A stretch of 64,000 bases of DNA from Microdochium bolleyi (Eukaryota; Ascomycota; Sordariomycetes; Xylariales; Microdochiaceae): NCBI GenBank assembly GCA_001566295.1, contig KQ964245.1, positions 67,524-131,523 on the forward strand. The letters are read 5' to 3'. Positions 29,813-40,200 of this stretch are shown in pieces. The notes under the pieces were generated by a model that was given only the letters and a program-made list of their open reading frames with translations, was not told where the DNA came from and did no database searches. The translations under genes were made by a program, and so were the position numbers. Each line of letters starts with the position of its first letter. Positions within the stretch are counted from its first letter, which is position 1.

Positions 29813-32800
29813 TCAGATGGGCATCCGACTGTCCTCGGACATGTCAACGCTGATCCTGCTCTTCCCACTGACGCCGACACCCCGGCCGAAGCCGTAGCGC
29901 AGGCCCATGTTGCGCACGCGCGCGTCCCGCTCCTTCTTGGGCAGCCTGCTCACGCCTCCCTCGAAGCCGCTGAGCATCCAGCTGTCGCAGACGTAGTACA
30001 TGGTGCCTGCGATCGTGCTGGGGTCCATCGGCATGTGCGGCCACTTGATCGCGAAAGAACCAATCAGCGCGAGGGCCATGACGCCCATGATCCCTATGGC
30101 GCCGTACGTGCAGGCGCGGTTGACAATGTAGAGCTGCGTGCTGCGGAAGGGGGTGTTGCACAGCAGGATCGGGAGCAGCTCGGAAATGATGAGGATGAAG
30201 GAGGTCGAGGCGAGGAAGAAGTCACCTCGTCGGAGTCCAGCCCAGAGTCCTGAGAAGCCGTTGCGAGGGGGGCCGAGCAGGATAGACCGCCGGGCGGACC
30301 GTGAGCCCTTGTCGAGCAGTCGGAATGGGCTAATAATGGCGATGCCTGCATCCGCATGGATTAGTTCTCTACGCGCCCGTGCGGGTGTAATATTTGGTAA
30401 AGGGAGAGACTCACTGTCAAAGAATGAAGACCAGAACAGGGTGATGACGACGCCGGCCCCCGTGAACAAGAAACGTACCCCAAATCCTTCTCCGCTCATG
30501 AACTTTTCGAATTCGGTCTTCTCCGAGCTGGTCTGATAGTATCCGATTACACCCAGAACACCAAGCAGGATGAACAACAGCAAGAGCCGCCCCACGTATC
30601 CGAGCATGAGGAATGGCAAGTGGTGCTTGTGATCAAGCTCCGTTAGAGGCCCATGTTTCTTCAGCATGTTGTCAACATCCCACGGGTCTCCACCGAAGAC
30701 CTTCTCGCTCAGGGTCCGCCCGTCGTTTTCTGCCAGCACTATGCCGTACTCAATGGTGCCACTGTTGGTCCCATAGAAATAGCCCAGTCTGAACCTACGG
30801 TCCTCGAAAATGGATTCAACGACTTCCTGTGGCAACGCGCCGGCATCGATGCCGGCTGGAAGGTTCGAGAATAATCGACGGACATCGTCGTTCAGGCATA
30901 GAGAGGCAACGCTGCCAATGCTCCACGGATTGGCAGCAACACCTGTCTTCCAGCGGCCCATGAAGATAGCCATGCCTAGCAGGATGAGGGCCATAATGCC
31001 GAGAAGACCTATGCATACAATAGATCCAGTCTGAAACGCCGTTGTGACAAAATAGCAGTTTTTGTTGGTCATGGTGCCAACCTTGCAATTTGGGCCCTGC
31101 AAGTCGATGCGGATTGCCTCGGACGATAAGGGCACGAGAACACTTGCGACGATGGTGAGGATCGTCGTACCGAATAGCAGCCACTGCCCGCTCGAGAGCA
31201 CTCTGAAGCCCTCCATGTACCCATGCCACCCAAAAGGCTCTAAGCATATCGAGCGCTTTCCGAGGGCACCCTGAGGACGGGCCAGCTGGTGCCATGGATG
31301 GAACACCCGGGCATTCGTATCGAGAATACGTATAGGGATTGAGAGAAGTACTGCGGCAACCGTAGGGATGAACATGCCGAGTAGATACGACGCCACAGTC
31401 GTGGTATGCTGGAGGACCATCCCTTTGGGCGGAGTGCCAGTGACTGCAGTCGGCAGCATCGGGTACTGCGTTAACGTCTTGGTTGGAACCCCCTGCTGGT
31501 TTGTGAGTACCTGGAGTGAGGGAGACATGGGCCTGCTGGTCACCACGGTTGTAAGTTGGCCCTGCGCGTTTGTCATAACGGTCGTGACTGGTGTCATGAC
31601 GTTCGCTGGCTGGATGATAGACGTGTATGTTGGTTGACCTGCCGCGTTTGTCAGGACAATCCCCGAGGGCGCACCATAAGTCACCCCCAGTGAGCCGGTC
31701 GCGGATAGAAGCAGCTGGCCATAGCCAGAGCTAGGCACGGCGTTCGTAGTGGGCTGATTATTTATGCCACCATTGGGCTCAGTTGCTGGATCTGGCCCAT
31801 TGAGATCACTAGCCATCGACTCCGGCGGTACTGTCTGTGCCGGTATGCTGGACCATACAGGTGGTGGTGTGGGCGTTGGATCCGCGAAAGGGTCCTCGAA
31901 CAATGACGGGTCGACATAACCAATACTCGTGGTAGGCACCTGAGCATCAGGAGGGCCAGAGTTTCCGCCGACGTCAATCGGAGTTGGATCGCCTATTTGT
32001 CCCAGCTGGGGTCCCGGCGTCGGCGTCGGTGTCGGCGTTGGCTGCACATCACCCATCATTGGCTGTGCGGCCAGATCCTGACCATTGCCTGGTCCGTCGA
32101 GAGTTCCAAAGTCATCTGGGGCGACTGTCGGCTGGGGAGCCGTCGGTGTAGAACTAGAGTCACCTGGACCAGGGCTATCGGGAGTCAGACTCCCAAAGTC
32201 TTCCGGGGGCACTGTCGGCTGGGAAGCCGGTGGTGGTGTGCTAGAGTCATCTGGACCAGGGTGGCCAGGAGTCAGACTGCCAAAGTCTTCTGCTGGGACC
32301 GTCGGCTGGGGAGCCGGTGGTGTTGTGCTAGAGTCATCTGGACCAGAGCTACCAGGAGACAAACCCCCAAAGTCCCCTTGGGCAGGAACGTGAGTCCCCT
32401 GCGACTCCCCATTGCTCACTGGCTGGGTCACGCCCGAGTCCGGGGTTGTTGGTGATGATGCCGTGTCTGGGTCCGAGGTTCTGAATCCATCGCCGTGAAC
32501 CGCGGGTTCGTCCACCGGGAGATCGCCAAAGAGGTCCGCCCGTTCCAAGAAGTGGACATTGTGAACAAGATCCCTCCGAATCATGGAAGCCTTGCTAACC
32601 GGTAGCTTCAGCAGGCCAAGGACGAGTGCGGCGATGGCCCCAAGAATGACGAGTAAGAGAGCAACCAGGAAGGGCCGCCTGAGTGCCGTCGGCTTGTAAT
32701 TCGGCAGCGGCTTGTCGTAGATGGGCGGGCTGTAGCCATTGTCCGGGGGCGTATTGCTTGACCTAGGCAACTCATATGGGCTGGGGGCAATAGCCTGAGC

Positions 32801-33103
32801 AGCCGAGCTGTCCGAGACGGTCCTGGTATGGCTGTAGCCCCTGCTGTGGCCAAAGTAGTCGTGTGCAGCAGAAGTAGTGGCCGGGTCATACGGCCGCTGA
32901 TGCTGCGGATGGGGCTGCGAGTAGTGCTGCTGTGGTGGCGACGCATACGGGGAGACTTCATGGGGCTCTTGATCGGCGTAGGGATGGTCGTAGCCGGCGT
33001 CATGGTGCTGGTAGTGACCATGGTATGAGAGGTCTTCGTGGTCTTCAGGCAGGCTGGCGAAACGGCCTGACCGCGCGCGAGGAGTTGCGGTGATGTGTGA
33101 CAT
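29813..33103 (-). CDS. DUF3433-type multi-spanning membrane protein with tandem repeats
   Basis: Fungal membrane family of unknown function. Exons on the minus strand are 33103-30415 and 30345-29813, giving 1073 residues; the intron (GTGAGT donor, TGCAG acceptor, 69 bp) joins SSFFD-S-IAIISPF and is in frame and stop-free. Residues 1-140 are His/Pro/Tyr-rich. A first membrane segment near 145-167 (FLVALLLVILGAIAALVLGL) is followed by a long Pro/Ser/Thr extracellular-type region carrying three and a half 29-residue repeats. The conserved part has about seven more membrane segments, for example YLLGMFIPTVAAVLLSIPI, CIGLLGIMALILLGMAIFM, LLLLFILLGVLGVIGYY and SFILIISELLPILLC. The ATG at 33103 is the first in frame. 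Confidence 0.82.
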   Translation of the reverse strand: MSHITATPRARSGRFASLPEDHEDLSYHGHYQHHDAGYDHPYADQEPHEVSPYASPPQQHYSQPHPQHQRPYDPATTSAAHDYFGHSRGYSHTRTVSDSSAAQAIAPSPYELPRSSNTPPDNGYSPPIYDKPLPNYKPTALRRPFLVALLLVILGAIAALVLGLLKLPVSKASMIRRDLVHNVHFLERADLFGDLPVDEPAVHGDGFRTSDPDTASSPTTPDSGVTQPVSNGESQGTHVPAQGDFGGLSPGSSGPDDSSTTPPAPQPTVPAEDFGSLTPGHPGPDDSSTPPPASQPTVPPEDFGSLTPDSPGPGDSSSTPTAPQPTVAPDDFGTLDGPGNGQDLAAQPMMGDVQPTPTPTPTPGPQLGQIGDPTPIDVGGNSGPPDAQVPTTSIGYVDPSLFEDPFADPTPTPPPVWSSIPAQTVPPESMASDLNGPDPATEPNGGINNQPTTNAVPSSGYGQLLLSATGSLGVTYGAPSGIVLTNAAGQPTYTSIIQPANVMTPVTTVMTNAQGQLTTVVTSRPMSPSLQVLTNQQGVPTKTLTQYPMLPTAVTGTPPKGMVLQHTTTVASYLLGMFIPTVAAVLLSIPIRILDTNARVFHPWHQLARPQGALGKRSICLEPFGWHGYMEGFRVLSSGQWLLFGTTILTIVASVLVPLSSEAIRIDLQGPNCKVGTMTNKNCYFVTTAFQTGSIVCIGLLGIMALILLGMAIFMGRWKTGVAANPWSIGSVASLCLNDDVRRLFSNLPAGIDAGALPQEVVESIFEDRRFRLGYFYGTNSGTIEYGIVLAENDGRTLSEKVFGGDPWDVDNMLKKHGPLTELDHKHHLPFLMLGYVGRLLLLFILLGVLGVIGYYQTSSEKTEFEKFMSGEGFGVRFLFTGAGVVITLFWSSFFDSESLPLPNITPARARRELIHADAGIAIISPFRLLDKGSRSARRSILLGPPRNGFSGLWAGLRRGDFFLASTSFILIISELLPILLCNTPFRSTQLYIVNRACTYGAIGIMGVMALALIGSFAIKWPHMPMDPSTIAGTMYYVCDSWMLSGFEGGVSRLPKKERDARVRNMGLRYGFGRGVGVSGKSRISVDMSEDSRMPI
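32114..32374 (-). repeat. Three 87 bp tandem repeats in DUF3433 gene
   Basis: Three consecutive 87 bp units encode 29-residue Pro/Ser/Thr repeats, each opening with DFG(G/S)L and ending QPTV(P/A)(A/P)(E/D). Units start at 32374, 32287 and 32200 on the minus strand, and a degraded fourth begins at 32113 (DFGTLDG). Unit length is exactly conserved while bases vary. Confidence 0.92.
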
Positions 33104-35261
33104 GTCGATCACCCGCGTCGCTGCTCCTCATGGTGCACCGAGGAAGACAGAGAGCCTCAATGGCTGCGGCCAGAGTAATAAAGCTTGCCGTGGGAGTCCT
33201 CTCGGCAGAGCTCTGAGTGCTGCAGCCCGTCCGGAACGCCTCTGGACGCCTCTGGACGCCTCTGGTCGAGACTGGCGAGCAGTGGCTTGCCAAGAGGCTA
33301 GGAAGAGCGCCATTCCGAGGGCTGTGTGTTTGGCTGCTGCCAGTGTCTGTGTTCAGAGGCATCCAGGCATAGTAATCTTTAGAGGTGGCTGGCCTGCGCC
33401 TTGTCTTGGGCTCTAGCCTCGAGTTTCTCCTGTGGATAGCTCCAGAGCGACAACTGGAGCGAATCAAGCGAAACCCGGCTTCCTGGTTCAGCCCTGGCAC
33501 CCTGGTGCGGTGGTCTATTGCGTTAGGCTCGGGCAGCGCCTCTTCAGCCCGTCGCCCATCGGAGATTGCCTCTCTTGGAATAGTCCAGGCGGCCACTCCC
33601 ACGTCCTGGTTAAGCCTGTGTGCGGCCACAGGTCGACAGAGCATCTCGATTGCCTGAGAGTAGTGGTTGCAGCTGTGGATGTCTGTAACAATCAAGTGCC
33701 AACAACGGCTGCCCGCGTCGGCCACGACCTTCATCAACTTCAAGGTCGCGGCAGGTGCGACCCACCCTCTGAACCTGCCCCCGCTTGCGCTCCAGCACCG
33801 AAGAGGACCCCTTCCGCAAAGATCACACCAAGAGCACCGTGGACGCCAGCTGTCTGTGGGCAACGGCACATAGCACTGCGATGCAGCTGTGCCTCTGGTC
33901 CGGTCGGTCGCGATCATGCCTCACCGAGTATTAATATAACGCTGGATAGCACAACGTGCAGTATCCAGAGACCTAGGAAGCCACCGGAAAGAGCCGAGGG
34001 AGTCGCGGCCGGCCTGGCTCCAAGCGGCTGAGAAGCCTAATTCCAGTGAATGCCTGCCATCCTATTGTAACAATTCTTAGCGCATAGCATATCACTAGCC
34101 AACACTTAAAATAGCTTCATGGTGCACGTACTTTTATCTATACGTGCTCACACCACGTCCGATGCCCGCGTAACGTATGCCGGCTTCGTTTGGCTCAATG
34201 ATTCGGTCGAAGTATGCACAACCTGCCCGAACCTCTTCAGCCTGGTCATTCACTTGAGAGGATGCAGCTCTGCGTCATGTGATTCCGCTTTGGATTCCCG
34301 GACCACTGTGTCCAACTTGATTCCAGTTCCGTAGACTGTCAACCGATATGCTCGATGCTCTATATTGCGGGCCATCCCGCCGCCGCGTAATGGCAGAAGA
34401 AGAACATTACTTCGTGCTTCTGCCTACCCTCTCCCCCAAAGTCTTTCTCGTTCTTGTATTTGACCTTTCCTCCCAATTTCCTGAGGCTGCTGCGGCCTAA
34501 ACGAAGCACCCCCCTTCTTTTCCTAGCGCTCTTTGCGCAGAGTCCCTATCGCAAGGCCTGATATCGAAGACTGTTTACCACGCATGCGCTGTTACTCGAG
34601 TAAAAGAGCGCATGGGAGGTCAGCCAGAAACACACAGGGGCGTGCTCCTCTGCACAGCAAACATCTGAATGTAGCGCGCATGCATCATTATGGCGTGACC
34701 ATCGTCAAGGGGCAGCTCTACTGTGCCTGAGGCAACCGCCATCAGCAGTGCCTCAAGCCTTCTTGGTGCGCCCCAGAGGGTATATAAGAGTTTGCGTCGT
34801 GATGCCGTAAAGTGGTTGCTCATGTGTTGCTGCTGTATGGTATCGCCAGGACGGACTGTCATCGGTCTTCAGTGCGAGCACAGAACGGCATGCTACCTCT
34901 GGCCAAGGCCCTTCCAGGGTACCGCAATGAAGCTCGCAGTTGGAGCGCAATTCAGAACAGTAGAGAATGAAAATAAAGAAGAAAATAACGGCGTAGTAAT
35001 CGGAAACCAAATATGAATCCAGCGTACTAAATGCAAGAAAGAGACCATGGTATTACAACGCGATATTATAGATCTGTTAGTCGTGCAGATAGTGATGTTC
35101 GAGGGTGCGGCAGTCGAGTAATAACCTCTCGGCATACGCATGGCGTCAAGTAGTATCTGCGCGTGAGCATCAAATTGCAAAGTCGTAAATCGTCTCTCGT
35201 CGAATGTGTGATAATGATGACAGAGATTCGTGGCACAGTTCTTTCCTCGTTCAAGTCGTGA
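33104..35261. other. Gene-free 2.2 kb stretch
   Basis: Lies between the DUF3433 start and the 3' end of the Pin4-like gene, both on the minus strand. The part from 34050 to 35260 is noticeably AT-richer. Open frames (up to 290 codons, minus strand near 33045-33917) lack domains. It presumably contains the DUF3433 promoter. Confidence 0.5.
33237..33265. repeat. Short 10 bp direct repeat
   Basis: The unit CGCCTCTGGA occurs almost three times in tandem upstream of the DUF3433 gene. No function is inferred. Confidence 0.85.
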
Positions 35262-37282
35262 TCAATGGAATCGTGAAGGGGTAACGGTATTCCGGGCGGC
35301 GTCCGAAGAATCTAATGAAGAAAAGTCAGTCGATATTCCATTGTAGCAACATTGATCAAAGGACTGTGGTGAGTTGGAACTGACCGCTACCTCTTTGCAT
35401 GTGACCTCGGCCGCGGCTGCTGAAACCCTGCCCACTGTCTCCCCACTCAGGGCCGCGAGGTTGACGTTCTGGGGCATTCCGTGACGAGGTACCATTCGCA
35501 CCAGGACGTTGGCTGCCAATGGCTCCTGGAGCCTCCCGGGAGCGCAAGTGTGAAGCCGCGCCATCGAATCCGAGGCTCATGGACCCCATGCCCCCAGCCA
35601 ATAAAGCATCCGTGCTCGAACCGGCGTTCTGGGTCGATGTTGGAGTCAAGTTAGGAGGCGTCGCCAGCGAGTTCTGGGAGAAGTCGCTGTAGCGCGCACC
35701 CAGGCCGTTGCCCAGGCCAGCGTAGCTAGAACCAGAAGGAGCGGGGCTGGGACTATGTGTGCGCAGGTCCGCAAAACTCTTTGCGGCGCGCAAGTTGTTG
35801 GGGATGGTGTGCTCGGGACTGCCCGGGAGCTCCAGTGTAGGGCCCTGGCGTCCAATTGTATGGTAAGCACCCGAGGCCATGCGCGACTCGGAGAAGTCAA
35901 AGGTGGCTGCGCGGCTCAGACCTCGGCGGTGGTCTTCCCACGAGACGCTGGACATCTGGTTCTGTGCGTGAGCCGGAGGCGAGTGTTGTGGGCGCTTCAT
36001 GATCTGGATCTGGCGTCGATCAGCCTCACCAACAGATCGGTGCTCGAGTCCCATGTTATGGGCGAGAATGTGGATCTGTCTACGCTGCTCTGGAGCAACA
36101 TCAGGCGAGAAGATGAAGACCTCTCTGGACGGGTCATTCTTGAACAGCGTGAGCTGCGTGTAGAACTCAAGCGTCGACGGATCGTTCAAGTCGACATCTC
36201 CTATCGATGGGGTCAGCGCGCGGGGCTTGCTGCTGGCGGGGGGCTCGTAGCCGTGGGCGAGCTTACTGAGGGGAGAGTTCGCAGGCTGCGGCTTGTTCAT
36301 GTTGACACCAAGAGCCTGCAGAGCGCTCTGCTGATGCATGGGCAGAGGCGCGCGGTGCTGCTCCTCCAGCTGGCCCCGTTTCTCCCTCTTCTCACGATCG
36401 ATCCTCTCGCGCTCGTCCTGAGGAAGCATCTTCTTGTATTCGACTCTCAACTTGCGACCCATCACCTCCAACCCATTCATTTTCTGTATGACGATGGCGG
36501 TATCCTCAGGGGTGGAAAAGTTTGCGAATGCGAGGCCACGGAACACACCCTTGTCGAAGTGGTAGTTGAACGCGTACGGCTGGGGCAGGTTCATCGACGC
36601 CATGAGACCTTGGAGGATCTCCTTCCTGCATTGGAACTGAATGTTTTTGATGACAATGGCGGTTGGGATGAGCTGTTCCGAGTCTGCGGAGCCAGGCGTC
36701 GTCATCATTCCTCGCGTATCCTGTGCAGAGCCTGCGATGCTGGACAGGTCGTGCTCGCTGCCGTTCATCCCCATGTTAGGGTCGTACATGTGCGAGACCC
36801 CGAGGTTTGGCTGCTCGGTCCACGTCTACGCAGTTGACACCGGATAGTCAGTATTTCGGCCCGGGCAAGGAGAGAACAGCACTGAGGCCAGAATGGAATT
36901 GACTTACAGTAGGCAAAGCTGCACGACGATTGACGGCTCTGGAGCCCAGGCGCCCCGTACCATTCATTGGACCGTTGACAGTCGCGAGACCTCCTCCATT
37001 GTAGCCCCAGGTCTGGCTGCCATCGAGCATGTAGGGTGACTGCATGGCGTTCGGTCTCATCTGGTCGAACCGAGACAGGGACTCGTAGCCCGAGTTGCGC
37101 TCGTCCGGAGTGTAGAGGGCTGGAGCTCCCATGTTGTGGCCAAAAGCATCTCCAACTCGTGGGCGCCCGTTTCCGAGGCCAGAGTGCATGTTGATCGTGG
37201 CATAGCCTTGTCTCGAAGATCCCGGTGACCGACTCGTAGTCGAGGGATAGTCTGAGAACATGTCGTGTTGGTGGTGATTCAT
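35262..37282 (-). CDS. RRM and R3H RNA-binding protein (Pin4/Cip2-like)
   Basis: Cytoplasmic mRNA-binding regulator; yeast Pin4 and fission yeast Cip2 act in cell-cycle and stress-related mRNA control. Exons on the minus strand are 37282-36908, 36825-35391 and probably 35311-35262, giving 619 residues. Exon 1 encodes a Ser/Gly/Asn-rich N-terminus. The RRM is at about 170-250: AIVIKNIQFQCRKEILQGLM, FRGLAFANFSTPEDT and MGRKLRVEYKKMLP. A charged helix (QDERERIDREKREKRGQ) follows, then an R3H-like domain (FIFSPDVAPEQRRQIHILAH, then GEADRRQIQIMKR). The rest is Ser/Pro-rich and ends in an RGRG stretch. The 50-base last exon is inferred from a CTGAC branch site and TTAG acceptor; without it the frame would stop at 35356 (ending FQLTTVL). 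Confidence 0.85.
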
Positions 37283-40200
37283 CACTGGCTTGGGTCGCGC
37301 TGGACGTCGAGGCCGTTGCGAGGAATTGAAGTTGTTTGGAGCAAAAGTCGATGGTTGGTGGCCTAGCCTATTGAGGCAATGTTCAATCCGATTCGGGACG
37401 CAAACAGATGTGGTCGACAAGATGAAGCGGCACAAGGGGGAAAATGAGGTACTCGATGCTGGCGACGGCGGCGGCGACGACGGCTCTTGGTCGCGCAGGT
37501 AGGAGACAAAGGAGGCACGCTCCTGTTGCGGGCCAAAGTGAGCAACAGGCCAATGAGGGAGCAGTCAGGAGAGTGAGTTGGAACAGGGCGGACGTGGCGG
37601 AGTCAGAGCCGGCGCCGAGTCGACAAGCGCCAGTCCCGGGAGACGAGGGAGCAAGGAGCAAGGAACAAAGTGCTGGGGGAGTCGTGAGCGAGTTGAGCCC
37701 GGGCTGGAGAAGCGAAGCCGGCGACGACGAGGGCGACGAGGCAGGCGATGGAGGAGGGAGGTGGGATGTGTGACGGGGTGGACTGGACTTTTGGGGAGAA
37801 AAAAGCATGCGGCCAGGAAATGGCGGCGAGGAAGGAGCAGTCGAGTGGTAGGCAGTGGCACTTGCAGCGGACAGGACGAGGCCGTCGGTGCCCTCCCAGC
37901 GCCCGGCTTGGGTCTCCAGGGTCGCTCTCCCGAGCTAAAAGGGGGGTCAAGCTTGGTGCAAGCGCAAGTGTCCACCATTTGCACCACAATACATACACCT
38001 GCCGCCCCTTCAGGCTTCATCCCAGCTAACACGGCCCCATCTGTCCGATCCAGCACTGGAGGAGCCAGATGCCTCGTCATGGCGTATCTCAGAGCCGCTC
38101 CTGATCGTCCATGCGGCCATGCTTCAGACCCTTGATCAGCCCGACGGCATACCACTGCAACATGAACCGCCAAACCTCAACTGTCAGCCCGTCGCCATGC
38201 GCAACTCAATACACAAAAGCGGATCTCAGTCAGGAGAGCGAGTGGAGCTTACCATACAAGTTACCACAAAATGCAGGATGCAGGACGCAGCCAGGGCGAG
38301 AGACGGACTGGGGCAGCCTGCCCAAACTCTCAACTCTCGGAAGACTTGCTTGTGTCCCCTGGCAGATCGTGTTTTGCTTTTCCCGTGCCCGTCGCCGCCT
38401 GGCTGCCTGGCAACGATACTGCACATCACGCAACTCCAAGATCACCGCAAAGGCCGCAGATGACCCGCCCAACAACTCATGCGAGCTGCACGATGCAAGA
38501 CACTCCAAACTCCAAACGACACACGCCAAGGTTGCGGCAGTCCGCACTGCGTACGGCTAGCCCTCGTGTCACCTGCGACACCGAGCAAATGACGGATACG
38601 GCAGCACCCTTTTGTCAGGAGAAAACTCCCACACCGCAGCCAATCTACAGGCCTCTCTGCCTTGCGGTGTGCGGCTGCAGGGGTGGCTGCCAGGTTCGCC
38701 CGGATCGACAGCATGACGAGGATCCTGGCTCAACTACTATCCTTGAGGAAAGCTTCGTGCGAGCCTCGACTGCCGACTGCCAGCTCACTTATCATTCCTA
38801 CACAAGCATGTCCGAAACATCAACAGTTGTACCGCTTCAGAGCCAACAAGCCCCAAGCCCCAAGCCCTGACCTGATATGGCTTGCCATTATCCCTGCATG
38901 GCATTTGCCAGTTCGTGTCGATCGATTTGGTGCTGCAAGTCAGCTAGCTCTACCTACGTTCTGTCGCTGCTACCTACCTAGGTACCTATCCTTTGCGTTC
39001 CTGTGCATCTTCGCCTGGTGCGTCCTGGGTCCCTCCATCTCAAGCCACAGGCTGGCAAATCTCGAACCCTGGGGCCCTTGACAGATCCGCACGACTTCTC
39101 TTGTTTGCGGACCACTTCCGGGATGCTCGCGTCGCTTTGAAAAGCCCCCTTCACTCAGACCATGCAGTATTTATTGGGAACGCAAGATGATCGAAAACCC
39201 CTCACCACTCTGGACCGTGGACACGAATGTCTTCGTGGACAGGGTGAGGGGATGGAAATTACGACTCCCCACCCGCGTTGCGGGCTGACCTGAGCTTCCA
39301 GAGCCTTTCCTTTTTCAGACAAGCAACGACAACATCTGGGAAGCGGGCCGCCCATTCGCCTCCACTAAACGCGGCCGGCCGAGTCCCCGGTGGCGGCAGC
39401 CGTTTCCATGGTAGCGGGCCGCTAGGCCCTTGTGCTTCAGTCAGGCATTGCAGGAGTGGTTGGGCGGATGCAAATTCGAGCCTCAGCTCGAGGCGACGTC
39501 ATACTACCGATACCATATTCCACGCCTCAAGAAGGTGCTTGGGCACCTCAGGCAGCCGCGACTCGGTTATCCAAGGCGGGTTTGTCGAGAAACAATGACG
39601 TGGGTGCGAGCTCGACGGCACATGCACGTCCGATTCAGCAACCACGGCTATCTACTTTTTGTCCTTGGCGGACAGTCCCGACTCCAGTATCCTACTCCTT
39701 TTGGACGTATACAATTGAGATGCTAAATATAACTGTGGCGAGGCCACCGTCGGCACGGGCTAACCAGTATTCAAAGGCCTCAGGCTTCGAGGATGGTAGG
39801 AAAGCTCATTTGGCAACCTCAGTACTCTGGGATCGGCAAACGTGGCTACAGGGAGGCGTCAGGTCAAGGCTCCACCCAAGTTTTCCGGTCGCCTTCTCGA
39901 AGCATGTTTAATTTACTTGCGTGGAATGGAGGATGAAACCACCTCATTCGACACTCATAGAATCCATGACGGGCCGGTGCACTCTGCGGAGCCCGCAATG
40001 TACGACAGATTGGCCATGGCTGGTTATGCCATCCACGAAAAATTCTGGGAACTTTTGGATGATACTTAATCTGAACCCAAGTACCATCGACCCCATCCCG
40101 ACGGGTCACTCTTGACATTAAACTACACTGCCACTATGTACACGGAGGGGGCTTCATCTTATTCTAATGTGAGACTGAGTCCGGATCTCGACAGGCGCTG

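Noticed and set aside
33045..33917. 290-codon minus-strand frame upstream of the DUF3433 gene
   Set aside because: Overlaps the start of the DUF3433 gene in another frame, and its composition is random-like with no domain.
37565..38173. Several 130-200 codon frames on both strands near 37.6-38.8 kb
   Set aside because: They overlap on both strands in a compositionally biased GA/CT stretch; none is supported by splicing or a domain.
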